Source of the DNA: CAYMCJ01 sp964388985
GTDB lineage: Bacteria > Patescibacteriota > Patescibacteriia > Patescibacteriales > CAYMCJ01
DNA: 23,522 nt
NCBI GenBank assembly: GCA_964388985.1
Contig: CAYMCJ010000011.1
Location: 1 to 23,522, forward strand
Direction: 5' to 3'
The notes beneath the pieces were generated by a model. That model did no database searches, was not told the origin of the DNA, and was given only the letters and a program-made list of their open reading frames with translations. Positions 6,244 to 14,279 of the stretch are shown in pieces. The position numbers and the translations under genes are program-made. Each line of letters opens with the position of its first letter. Positions within the stretch are counted from its first letter, which is position 1.

Positions 6244-6278
6244 TTTTAGATTTAAGAATGAAGAATTAAGATTCAAGA
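6244..6278. repeat. period-7 degenerate tandem repeat in the mraZ leader
   Basis: Five heptamers ending in AGA: TTTTAGA, TTTAAGA, ATGAAGA, ATTAAGA, TTCAAGA. They start 7 bases before the mraZ ATG and run upstream. They are divergent in sequence but strict in phase. Confidence 0.7.
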
Positions 6279-6615
6279 GAAGTCTGATCGGTTTTTAGCC
6301 TATCAGACCCCTTCTTTACCTTAATAATAATTCCCTGTTTTAAGTCCGGGACAGACTTTCCCCATGCATACCTGATAACTCTAAAAAGAATAATCAGGAT
6401 TTTTGTTTTTACAATGTTAGCGCTAATTATCTTGGCTAACTTTTCCGTCTCTACGGCGGATAAAAATTTTTGTTTTTATTTTAAAAACTATTTTTATTTT
6501 TAAATTAACAAATTATTATTCACATGTGCTATCTCGCTTTAGCGAAATAATGCAACTTACCGAAAGCAATGATATTTATTCACCTCTTTTCCCCACTGTT
6601 CACCTTAATACTTTA
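6279..6615 (-). other. long untranslated leader of the mraZ operon
   Basis: I find no gene in this stretch. On the transcript strand it holds several hairpins: GTCTGAT...ATCAGAC with an inner GG/CC (6282-6308), AAGTC...GACTT (about 6341-6357), CCTGAT...ATCAGG (about 6369-6398), GTTAGC...GCTAAC (about 6417-6443) and TCGCTttAGCGA (about 6535-6546). None is followed by a clean T tract. No riboswitch class is recognisable to me. It may be a structured 5' UTR or harbour an unannotated RNA. Confidence 0.4.
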
Positions 6616-6644
6616 ATTATACACCACTTTTGGCCTTTAGTCAA
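6616..6644 (-). promoter_or_regulatory. strong sigma-70 promoter of the mraZ-rsmH-ftsL-ftsI operon
   Basis: Minus strand -35 TTGACT (6639-6644), an exact 17-base spacer and -10 TATAAT (6616-6621). The spacer contains AAAGTGGTG. Just downstream lie AAGGTGAAC, AGTGGGGAA and AGAGGTGAA (about 6578-6606). Such GTG-centred repeats resemble MraZ binding boxes, so autoregulation is plausible, though the spacing is irregular. Confidence 0.75.
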
Positions 6645-6681
6645 TGATAATAAACCACTAAAATTTTAACTGATATTAAAT

Positions 6682-6719
6682 AAAAAAATAACAAAAAATC
6701 CCACTTGTTGATAAGTGAG
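6682..6719 (-). terminator. intrinsic terminator of tsaB
   Basis: On the minus strand, CTCACTT (6713-6719) pairs with AAGTGGG (6700-6706) around a 6-base loop. It is followed by ATTTTTTGTTATTTTTTT. It separates tsaB from the mraZ promoter. Confidence 0.65.
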
Positions 6720-6802
6720 AAATTAACTAATAAATTGCCAAATATTAAACTATGTATCAGGTCGTACTTTTCAACAATTAATCCACATAAATGTTTCTGA
6801 AT

Positions 6803-7177
6803 CTAAAATTTTTTCCGCGCCACCGTAATATTAGGCTCTTTGCTGTAAATCGGTTTAATTATATTAAATTTTTTCGTATTTCCTGATTGATTGTTAAATT
6901 GATTAACTACTTTTATTAATAAAGCATAGCCAAGCGCATTGGCAATCGCTACGCCCGTCCTTAGCCCGGTAAAACTCTCTCCTCTGTTTTCAACCTGTAT
7001 TTTATTAATTTGATTTAATTTTATATTTTTGCTTTTCAATAATCTCTGTATTCCAGTTAATATTTTCTCCGATTGCGGCTGCTTGGTATTAATTTTTTTT
7101 TCTACCAAAATACAACCATTATTACTGATGGCGATATTAATTAAATTTATTTTGGCTGTATTTATATATAATGTCAT
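6803..7177 (-). CDS. tsaB: short TsaB-like tRNA threonylcarbamoyladenosine biosynthesis protein
   Basis: TsaB partners TsaD in making t6A37 of ANN-decoding tRNAs. The 124-residue product shows the actin-like N-terminal fold start (MTLYINTAKINLINIAIS), the signature SFTGLRTGVAIANALG (68-83) and the terminal PIYSKEPNIT typical of the family end. It is much shorter than the roughly 230 residues of E. coli TsaB, as in reduced genomes. The usual GPGSFTGLR reads RGESFTGLR here, so the glycine loop is altered. It forms a monocistronic unit: a promoter directly abuts the ATG and a terminator follows. Confidence 0.85.
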   Translation of the reverse strand: MTLYINTAKINLINIAISNNGCILVEKKINTKQPQSEKILTGIQRLLKSKNIKLNQINKIQVENRGESFTGLRTGVAIANALGYALLIKVVNQFNNQSGNTKKFNIIKPIYSKEPNITVARKKF

Positions 7178-7183
7178 AAAATC

Positions 7184-7211
7184 ATTTTACCATTATTAAA
7201 TATTTTATCAA
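7184..7211 (-). promoter_or_regulatory. tsaB promoter, possibly giving a leaderless mRNA
   Basis: Minus strand -35 TTGATA (7206-7211), a 16-base spacer, and extended -10 TGG-TAAAAT (hexamer 7184-7189). Only six bases separate the -10 from the ATG at 7177, so transcription would start at or next to the start codon. There is no SD. Confidence 0.55.
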
Positions 7212-7244
7212 AATAAAAACAAACAATAACCATTATGGTTATTG
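7208..7244 (-). terminator. intrinsic terminator of the polysaccharide operon
   Basis: A perfect hairpin of two 10-base arms around a single base (CAATAACCAT / ATGGTTATTG, 7224-7244), with TTTGTTTTTATTTTG following on the minus strand. It lies 30 bases past the stop of the last glycosyltransferase gene. Confidence 0.75.
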
Positions 7245-7274
7245 CCTGCCGTTCTATCTATTATATTATAAAAA

Positions 7275-8438
7275 TTATACGGAAACATTATTAGATTGTA
7301 TTTTATAACTTTCTTTAGCTGCTTGCTTGTCAATAATTGTTTTATCATATACAGCTAAAATTTCTACAACTATACCATCCCAGTTATAATTTTTCTTGAC
7401 CCTTTCATGGCCAAATTCACCATATTTTTTTACTAAATCAGAATTAGTTAAAAGTTGAATTAATTTTTTTCTTAAATCAACTACATTTTTATTTTTAAAA
7501 GTAAAGCCAACTCCGCCTACGGCCTCTTTGTTCTCCGGTATATCACTCACTAAAGCCGCTTTCCTGTAAGACATAGCTTCAAGCAAGGCAATGGATAAGC
7601 CCTCTGACTCGGACGGCTGGACAAAACAATACGCATTAGAAAATAATTCGGATAGAATTTTACCAGACTGCTTACCCATAAAAATTATATTTTGATTTTT
7701 ATCCGCTAATTTTTTTAATTCTTTTACATATTCGTCGGTAAAAGAACCGTCTCCGACAATAACTAATTTTTTATCCGTATTTATTTTTTTATATGCCTCT
7801 ATCAAATAATGTATTCCTTTATGACGAATCAATCTGGAGACAGACAAAAAATAACCATTATTTTTTAGCCCCCATCTTTTTTCAATTTCATTTGCCGGCA
7901 AAATTTTGGGCAGACTGACACCATTGGGGATATATTCAGCTTCGCGTCCATATTTATCTTCCGCGTACCTTTTTAAATTTTTAGAAATGACAATAACTTT
8001 ATCAGCCACTCGGCAGCACATAAATTCGCCGAACCTTAAATATGCCTTGGCAAAAAATCCCCATTTCTTATGATAATAGCATTGACTATGAAAAGTCGCT
8101 ATAACCGGCGTCCTTGGTTTAAATAATTTAACCAGCCAAATCAAGGAAGAGGGCCCGATTGAATGAAAATGAATAATATCAACCTTTCTTTTAAATATTA
8201 AATCAAGGCAGGCCAAAAAAGTATGCGAGATGGCATCAAAATTTTTAGTGGAGATGCTCGGCAGACTGATTAATTTCACCCCTTTGTAGCTGTCATTACT
8301 TTTATTATAATTTGAGCGGGTGTAAACATTAACGTCATGCCCCAACTTGGCCAGTTTGACAGCCAGCTCTTCAACATGCTTTTCCACTCCCCCGGAAAGA
8401 GACGGTATTCCTTTTTGACCGATAAACATTATTTTCAT
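7275..8438 (-). CDS. GT4-family glycosyltransferase
   Basis: A retaining GT-B glycosyltransferase of 387 residues. The N-terminal acceptor domain begins MKIMFIGQKGIPSLSGGVEKHVEEL, with the glycine-rich loop and helix of the family, and has FHSIGPSS near 91-98. The C-terminal nucleotide-sugar domain has SVSRLIRHKGIHYLIEA (199-215), VIVGDG and the EX7E motif E279-E287 in SESEGLSIALLEAM. It presumably adds a sugar to a lipid-linked glycan on the cytoplasmic face of the membrane; the sugar cannot be told. It is the last gene of the operon, 27 bases after the propeller gene, and has no SD. Confidence 0.88.
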   Translation of the reverse strand: MKIMFIGQKGIPSLSGGVEKHVEELAVKLAKLGHDVNVYTRSNYNKSNDSYKGVKLISLPSISTKNFDAISHTFLACLDLIFKRKVDIIHFHSIGPSSLIWLVKLFKPRTPVIATFHSQCYYHKKWGFFAKAYLRFGEFMCCRVADKVIVISKNLKRYAEDKYGREAEYIPNGVSLPKILPANEIEKRWGLKNNGYFLSVSRLIRHKGIHYLIEAYKKINTDKKLVIVGDGSFTDEYVKELKKLADKNQNIIFMGKQSGKILSELFSNAYCFVQPSESEGLSIALLEAMSYRKAALVSDIPENKEAVGGVGFTFKNKNVVDLRKKLIQLLTNSDLVKKYGEFGHERVKKNYNWDGIVVEILAVYDKTIIDKQAAKESYKIQSNNVSV

Positions 8439-8465
8439 AAATTATTGTTTTGTATAATATATTAA

Positions 8466-9752
8466 TTATTCAATGCTAAAAGCAATACTATAATTTGAAC
8501 CGGAATATTGGCCGGAAACTTTTATGTCGGTCCTGACCGGCAAAACCGAAGGAACGGTAATCATGGCGGAAAATCTTCCCTTGTCATCAGCCTGAACGAT
8601 ATATTCTTTTCCGGCAAAGGTAATTATAATTTTTTCCTTTAAGCCATACCCGCCTCCGCGCAATGAAATCAGAGAACCGGCCGCCGCCCTATTTTTATCA
8701 AGCGACAGCCATAAATCTTCCGGCGGCTCTTCATCCTTTTCGCTAATTTTATAATAATCAATTAAATCAAGCTTATCATCCAATACTAAAATACAACTTG
8801 TATTAAATACGATAATTTTATCCCCCTCAAGACTGTCTATTACTTCAAGCCCTTGCGCCCAGCCGCCCTGGGCTCCCAAGTCCGAAGTATAAACCCAGTC
8901 TATCGGCTCCAAATTAATTTTATCCGCCTTAACTATTCCAATACCGTCTGAAAAATATACAAACTCGCCGGTGTCAAGGCCGTCAACATCATAACCGGAA
9001 GTTGATATATGCTTAAATTCTTTAACACTTTTTAAAACACCGGCCTGACCGCTAAAATTAAACTTCTTCAGCGATTGGTCGTCAACCGCGTAAACGGCCT
9101 TGTTTAAAGAATCATTATAAACTTTCCTAAAATGATCTTTATTAATAACTATCGGCAACTCAGCAACTATCTGTCTTAAATAAGCATCAAAAACATTCAC
9201 AATATTATCGCCTGAATTAAAAATATATCGTCCGTTTTTACTGAAATTAATGTCGTATTGATATTCGTTTTTTAAATCATACCCATTAATTATTTGCAAA
9301 TCGTCGTTCCAAACTTTAAGACCCTTAATCCCTATGGTAACGATTCTATCATCTTCCATTGTCAGACCGTTAAACCAATCCCAAATATTATTTTTAACCC
9401 GTTTTTCCAATTTGGGGTTATAAATATTTGAAACATCGTATTTATATAAAAATCTGCCTTTGGTTAAATATAAATAAAGTTCTCCATCTCTAATCATAAA
9501 TTGTAAATCAGAAAAATTATCTTCCCCTAAAAAATTATTTTTAACCGGTTTTATTTCGGCGGTTTTTGTTATTTTTTTATCTATTAAAGCAAACAATTCA
9601 AAATCTCCGGAATTAACGGTTCCAAAAATAAGCCGGTTGTTATAATTTATTGCGTCTCCAAAATAATATGATTTTGATTCGCCTCTAACTTCTTTCAAAA
9701 TAAATACTGTTGCCAATATTATTAAGAAAAATAAAAAAAGTTTTTTAGTCAT
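8466..9752 (-). CDS. secreted beta-propeller-like protein with C-terminal IPT/TIG-like domain
   Basis: 428 residues with an N-terminal signal peptide (MTKKLFLFFLIILATVFILKEVRG). Residues 25-340 show repeated blade-like segments: LYLYLTKGRFLYKYDVSN, IVTIGIKGLKVWNDD, YIFNSGDNIVNVFD, KIIVFNTSCILVLDD. This suggests a YVTN/quinoprotein-like propeller of about 6-7 blades. The last 80 residues (from about LSLDKNRAAAGSLISLRGGGYG) look like an IPT/TIG immunoglobulin-like domain. It is probably an exported surface protein, perhaps binding the glycan made by its neighbours. It has a good SD (AAGGAG about 11 bases before ATG 9752). No catalytic motif is visible, so the function is unknown. Confidence 0.65.
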   Translation of the reverse strand: MTKKLFLFFLIILATVFILKEVRGESKSYYFGDAINYNNRLIFGTVNSGDFELFALIDKKITKTAEIKPVKNNFLGEDNFSDLQFMIRDGELYLYLTKGRFLYKYDVSNIYNPKLEKRVKNNIWDWFNGLTMEDDRIVTIGIKGLKVWNDDLQIINGYDLKNEYQYDINFSKNGRYIFNSGDNIVNVFDAYLRQIVAELPIVINKDHFRKVYNDSLNKAVYAVDDQSLKKFNFSGQAGVLKSVKEFKHISTSGYDVDGLDTGEFVYFSDGIGIVKADKINLEPIDWVYTSDLGAQGGWAQGLEVIDSLEGDKIIVFNTSCILVLDDKLDLIDYYKISEKDEEPPEDLWLSLDKNRAAAGSLISLRGGGYGLKEKIIITFAGKEYIVQADDKGRFSAMITVPSVLPVRTDIKVSGQYSGSNYSIAFSIE

Positions 9753-9756
9753 ATGT

Positions 9757-10995
9757 TTATTGCTCCTTTTTTAAATTTAATAATCTTAAATATATTTTTA
9801 TCAATGAATTATAATAAGAATATTTATTATTTCTCATTTTTATTAATTTTTCAGCGTTTCTTCCTATTTTTCCGTATTTACTTGAATTTTCCACCAAATC
9901 TTTCATAATATTAGCTAATTCTTCAATATTGCCGACTTTATATAAAAAACCGGTAATTCTATTTTTTATTAATTCACCTGTCCCGCCTAAATTAGCACAG
10001 ATTACAATTTTTTTCAAGCCCATAGCTTCTATTACTGAATAAGGGGAATTTTCATACCAGCGGGAAGGAAAAACAATAAATTTTGCTTTATTTACCAATT
10101 GCCAAAGATTTGGCCCGCTTTTATAACCTTTAAAAATAATTTCATTGACTAAATCTTTATTTTTTGTCAAATCTTCTAAATTTTTTCTTTCCGGACCTTC
10201 GCCGACAATATATAATTTACAGTCGGTTTTCACTCGCGCGTAAGCTTCAATTAAATCCGCTATCCCCTTCTCTTGGCTTAAGCGCCCAAAATACAAAATA
10301 TATTCTCCGGCTTGTCCGCTTAATATATCAGGCTGATTTACAATTGGATTTGGTATTTTTATAATTTCTTTCTTAAAACCGTAGTCTTTGAATTTATCAA
10401 TTAAAAATTGGCTGGGGGAAACAAAAATGTCAACCCGTTCATATATTTTTAAAAACTTATGCAGATAGGCTTCCAGGACGCAGACCAAACTTTTTAAATA
10501 AGAATCTTTGGCACACTTGTCAAAAAAACATTTATAATACTTAGCCGGCTTGCTCTTTTCCCAAATTTCACCTCTTAAATACAATTCACGATTAGGGGAA
10601 ATTAATTTATAATCATGCAGGGTAACAACTATCGGGATATTATATTTTTTTAAAGTATGTATTACTGATGGAGATAAATAATGATAAATATTATGCAAAT
10701 GAGCGACTTCCGGCCTGAATTTTAAAATTAATTTTTCTAAATTTTTCTTTGCCTGAAAATTATATAAAATTTTCGCAATTGATTTTATTTTTTCTCCCCA
10801 ACCTAAATTTTTATCACTATAATCACTATAATCAATAAAATATTTTGACCAGCGGCTGAATTTATTCTGGGGATGCTTCATGGAAAAAAAGGCCGTCTCA
10901 TGCCCTTTCTCGGCTAAAATTTTAGCGGTATCAAAATAGCATCTTTCCGAACCGCCCCTTAGATAATGAAAATTGTTTATTAGCAGCACTCTCAT
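9757..10995 (-). CDS. GT4-family glycosyltransferase
   Basis: 412 residues in GT-B fold order. The N-terminal loop NNFHYLRGGSERCYFDTAKIL and VAHLHNIYHYLSP are followed by VVTLHDYKLISPN (123-135) with a downstream cysteine pair (C156, C161). The C-terminal donor domain has YFGRLSQEKGI (235-245), YIVGEGPER and the EX7E motif E315-E323 (ENSPYSVIE). This subtype is common in capsule and O-antigen clusters. Its ATG overlaps the stop of the GT2-radical SAM gene by four bases, so the two are translationally coupled. The sugar and linkage are unknown. Confidence 0.88.
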   Translation of the reverse strand: MRVLLINNFHYLRGGSERCYFDTAKILAEKGHETAFFSMKHPQNKFSRWSKYFIDYSDYSDKNLGWGEKIKSIAKILYNFQAKKNLEKLILKFRPEVAHLHNIYHYLSPSVIHTLKKYNIPIVVTLHDYKLISPNRELYLRGEIWEKSKPAKYYKCFFDKCAKDSYLKSLVCVLEAYLHKFLKIYERVDIFVSPSQFLIDKFKDYGFKKEIIKIPNPIVNQPDILSGQAGEYILYFGRLSQEKGIADLIEAYARVKTDCKLYIVGEGPERKNLEDLTKNKDLVNEIIFKGYKSGPNLWQLVNKAKFIVFPSRWYENSPYSVIEAMGLKKIVICANLGGTGELIKNRITGFLYKVGNIEELANIMKDLVENSSKYGKIGRNAEKLIKMRNNKYSYYNSLIKIYLRLLNLKKEQ

Positions 10996-12857
10996 ATTTT
11001 AAAAATATATTTTAATTTATTTTTTGCAATCCAGACAATAACTTTTATAAAATTTTTTTTCATCTCTCCTCTAAGCGTGCAGATTATCCAGCTTTCTTTA
11101 ATGTTTTTATTTTTAATCTCAGCGCGAACCTGATTAACTCTTTGGCTGTTCCAAATATTATCTAATTTATCATCTGCCAAATTGCCGATTTCTAAATTTA
11201 TTAAATTGCTCGGATAAATATCTCCAGCCGGGTCAATAAACAAAGAATCAAAACCAGCCCCGCTCGGCAATAACCTCTCCCCTTTTTCAGCGTAAAATTT
11301 TAAACCGTAATTATAAAAAGCGCGACTCCAACGTTTAGGACTCCAACTCTTAAGCTCGGATTTTATTGCATAATTTAAATTTTCCCTTACTTCTTCAAGA
11401 AAATTAATTTTATTACTATTTTTTTGAAAATAAATATTGGAATTTTGCACCAAGGCCAAAGCAAATTCTAAATTATTTTTACGGGCCAGCTCATAAACTT
11501 CGGGTAATTCTTTTATATTTTCATCCATAATGGTAAAACTTAAGCCAAGATTGACCAAGCCGATTTTACGCAAACCCCCGATTGTCCCCATGGCTTGATT
11601 AAATATATTGGGAACACCCCGAATTTTATTATGGGTATCACTTAAGCCGTCAATTGAAATTCTGACGCCAACCCTTTTATCAATCTCCAATATTTTTTTC
11701 ATTTGTCTGATAATCAAATCGCTCGCATAACCATTGCTGGAAATAATAATGTTTGCCCGGGGACAAGTTTTATTAATAACCTTAATAATTTCTAACAAGT
11801 CTTTATGCAAAAACGGTTCGCCTCCGGTTATGTTTATATATTTTAAATCAGAGCTCAAATTAGAAAAAGCGGCTAAAGATAACTCCGGCGAATTTTTTAT
11901 CTGCCAAATATTGCACATCCGACAACGCGAATTACAGTTATAAGTAATAGCAATGGTCGCGCTTTCAGCCTTATAACGACTAATATTTTGTCTAAAAAAA
12001 ATATTTTTGGCAGTAATAATCTTAATTTTTAAGATATGCATTAAATCAACAAAATTTCTTCTAAAAAATCTATTGGGGTGATGCTTTTTCATAAAATACA
12101 GCAAACCGGCCCGGTCAAATTCCAGCCGTTTTATCGCCTGTGTACCGCCGTGGCCGGAAGAAAAACCGTGATAATGGATAACACGGGCCTCCGGGTAATA
12201 CACGACCTGCCAACCGGCTTTTTTAGCCCGGCAGCAAAAATCCATATCTTCCCCGCCTAAAAAATATTTTTCATCAAACAAGCCAATTTTATCAATAGCC
12301 TCGCGGCGAATTAGCATGCAGCCTCCGGTCACCCAATCTACTTGGCCAATTTTATTAAATTTACTTTTATTAAAAAAATTATTGCCGCTTATTGTGCCGA
12401 TTGGCAATATTTTATATAACCAAAACAAACGGCAAAATTCATTTAAAAAACCCGGGAACCGGCCAAAGCTAAGCTGCAATTTTTCATCCGGATAAAAAAA
12501 TTTCGGGCCTAAAACTCCAACTTTTTTATTTTTATCCATATAATCAAGCATTCTCTCCACTCCTTTCGGTTTAATTAAAACATCAGAATTTAATAAAAAA
12601 ATAAATTCGCCTTGGCTTATTTTTAAGCCCTGATTAACCGCTTTGGCAAAACCAAAATTCTTATTATTTGAAATTAATTTTATTTTTTTATTATCTTTAT
12701 ATTTTTTTAAAAAAAAATCACTACTGCCATCAGCTGAATTATTATCAACTAAAATTATTTCAAAACTAATATTTTTAATACTAGAAAAAACCGTTTCAAT
12801 CGCTTTGGCGGTCATCTCCTTGGTTTTATAATTTATAATAATGATTGATAATTTCAT
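10992..12857 (-). CDS. GT2 glycosyltransferase fused to a radical SAM domain
   Basis: One uninterrupted frame of 621 residues. Residues 1-265 form a GT-A family 2 (rhamnosyltransferase-like) domain: VDNNSADGS (37-45), the metal-binding position as LLNSD (88-92), VTGGCMLIRR (176-185) and GGEDMDFCCR (201-210). After a basic linker (266-295), residues 300-600 form a radical SAM domain with the 4Fe-4S motif C308-x3-C312-x2-C315, GGEP (345-348) and RISIDGLSDTHNKIRG (399-414). The C-terminus resembles a SPASM/twitch extension (LFIDPAGDIYPSNL, GNLADDKLDNIW), but usual cluster-binding cysteines are replaced (YPS instead of YPC); only C593 remains. It overlaps genes on both sides by four bases. It may be a sugar transferase coupled to a radical modification of its product or acceptor. 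Confidence 0.88.
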   Translation of the reverse strand: MKLSIIIINYKTKEMTAKAIETVFSSIKNISFEIILVDNNSADGSSDFFLKKYKDNKKIKLISNNKNFGFAKAVNQGLKISQGEFIFLLNSDVLIKPKGVERMLDYMDKNKKVGVLGPKFFYPDEKLQLSFGRFPGFLNEFCRLFWLYKILPIGTISGNNFFNKSKFNKIGQVDWVTGGCMLIRREAIDKIGLFDEKYFLGGEDMDFCCRAKKAGWQVVYYPEARVIHYHGFSSGHGGTQAIKRLEFDRAGLLYFMKKHHPNRFFRRNFVDLMHILKIKIITAKNIFFRQNISRYKAESATIAITYNCNSRCRMCNIWQIKNSPELSLAAFSNLSSDLKYINITGGEPFLHKDLLEIIKVINKTCPRANIIISSNGYASDLIIRQMKKILEIDKRVGVRISIDGLSDTHNKIRGVPNIFNQAMGTIGGLRKIGLVNLGLSFTIMDENIKELPEVYELARKNNLEFALALVQNSNIYFQKNSNKINFLEEVRENLNYAIKSELKSWSPKRWSRAFYNYGLKFYAEKGERLLPSGAGFDSLFIDPAGDIYPSNLINLEIGNLADDKLDNIWNSQRVNQVRAEIKNKNIKESWIICTLRGEMKKNFIKVIVWIAKNKLKYIFKI

Positions 12858-14197
12858 ATTTTTAATTTATTCAAGTTTGCAAAAGTTCCGGCTATTAGCC
12901 AAAAAATAATAGCATAAGGCAGGGCAAATACGGTAACTTCGGCCAAACCGTTAAAAAAAATACAGATAAAGCTGGCTGTAAAACCGAAAACCATTATCGC
13001 CTCTTTTTTGTTTATTTTTCTAAAAATATTTCTTATATTTTTGTAAATCCCGATGATTATTGAAAATAATATAATTAAACCGATAATTCCCAAATCAATT
13101 AAAAATTGGAGTATAAAATTATTTACCTGTTGCCGGTAGTCGGGCAATAAATTTTTCGCGTAATAAATTATCTGCTGACCGGCGCCGACCCCGGACCATA
13201 AATTATCAGAAATTATTTCCCAGCAGGCCTTATATTCCATTAAGCGAAATTTACTGCTGGTATCAATAAAAACCCGGCCCAAGCGAAAAAACAAGCCTTC
13301 AAAAAAAGAATTGAAAAATAAAAAACCGGACAGGGTAAATAAGCTGAAAGCTAAAACAAAAGCCACTCTTTTGTCTTTCATTTTAATAAATAAATAAAAC
13401 AGGCCTAGAGATAAACTAAGTATGGCTGCCTTGCCTAAAGTTAAAAAAACCGCCAGACAACCGGTTATAAAAATAATTAAAATAACCGGTTTGGGCGCAT
13501 CAGTCTGCTTATAAAAATAAAAAGCCAATAAAATAGGCAGAATCATAACTAAAATAGCGGATACAATTGCAATCGGGCCAATAGCGATTCCAATATCATT
13601 GCGGTTAAAAAAGAAATTTGACGACAAGCCGGTCTCGTAAAATTTTATAAATATCTGAAGACTCAATATGGCTGTCGTTGTTGCCAAACTATAAAGGAAG
13701 TATTCTATTCTTTTTCTGGAATCAAGTAAATTTAGGGCCAAAAAATAGCCTAAAGAGCCTAAAATTATAATTTTTAAGCCATAAATATATAAACGAAAAT
13801 CAATAATCTGCCAGAAAGAAGCCAGGGAAATAATTAAATAAGCGCCTAAAGTAAAACTTAAAAAATTAAATTTTATTTCATCTAATCTTTTGTTTATAAA
13901 CTTATCTATTAAAAATATGGCCGCGGTAAAAAAAATAAATAATTCGGTTAAGCTTAATTCATATATCCAGCCGGGGCGTATTTCAAAATTAATAAATTGC
14001 CCCAAAGTCATGGCCGGCACAGCTAAAATCAGCAAAAGCCAAATTTTTTCTCTAAAAAAATAAGCTAAACTTAAAAAAATTAAGCCTGAAATAGTATAAA
14101 AATTAGCTAAATTTAGAAAAAATATACCCAAATATAAAGGAATAGCTATTATTATTAGGCGTATAAATTTATTTTTATTATTAATTAATTTTTCCAT
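12854..14197 (-). CDS. O-antigen ligase/polymerase-like membrane protein (Wzy/WaaL family)
   Basis: 447 residues with about 11-13 predicted membrane spans. The large loop before the last spans carries the family block FRLMEYKACWEIISDNLWSG, then VGAGQ and VNNFILQFLIDLGIIGL, matching the Wzy_C pattern in which HN is usual (here NN). Members either polymerise lipid-linked repeat units or ligate glycan to an acceptor at the outer face of the membrane. It is the first gene of the tightly overlapping polysaccharide operon and has no clear SD; a weak TATGAT box abuts the start. Polymerase versus ligase cannot be decided from sequence alone. Confidence 0.82.
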   Translation of the reverse strand: MEKLINNKNKFIRLIIIAIPLYLGIFFLNLANFYTISGLIFLSLAYFFREKIWLLLILAVPAMTLGQFINFEIRPGWIYELSLTELFIFFTAAIFLIDKFINKRLDEIKFNFLSFTLGAYLIISLASFWQIIDFRLYIYGLKIIILGSLGYFLALNLLDSRKRIEYFLYSLATTTAILSLQIFIKFYETGLSSNFFFNRNDIGIAIGPIAIVSAILVMILPILLAFYFYKQTDAPKPVILIIFITGCLAVFLTLGKAAILSLSLGLFYLFIKMKDKRVAFVLAFSLFTLSGFLFFNSFFEGLFFRLGRVFIDTSSKFRLMEYKACWEIISDNLWSGVGAGQQIIYYAKNLLPDYRQQVNNFILQFLIDLGIIGLIILFSIIIGIYKNIRNIFRKINKKEAIMVFGFTASFICIFFNGLAEVTVFALPYAIIFWLIAGTFANLNKLKI

Positions 14198-14225
14198 ATA
14201 ATCATATAATTAAAGCATAAAAATC

Positions 14226-14269
14226 AAAAAAAAGCAAGGGCATCTGATTTTAATCAGAATTACCCTTGC
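14226..14269 (-). terminator. intrinsic terminator of the Ig-like secreted protein gene
   Basis: On the minus strand, GCAAGGG (14263-14269) pairs with CCCTTGC (14234-14240), with an inner CTGATT/AATCAG stem and eight T following. Its T-tract side shares TCAAAAAAAAGCAAGGGC (plus strand) exactly with the porin terminator. Confidence 0.85.
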
Positions 14270-14279
14270 GAAATAGTTA

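Noticed and set aside
6238..6276. Longer mraZ start adding 13 residues
   Set aside because: The added residues are translated from the period-7 repeat, and the family begins MFIGEY.
6340..6370. Minus-strand GGGGAAAGTC near a GGACTT hairpin, reminiscent of the RNase P RNA core GAGGAAAGTC
   Set aside because: None of the other conserved RNase P RNA segments could be found nearby, and the stretch is too short and AT-rich.
6772..6788. DnaA-box-like TTATGTGGATTAA on the minus strand
   Set aside because: It is a single imperfect match with no cluster, no DnaA or DnaN gene and no AT-rich unwinding array nearby; not evidence for an origin.
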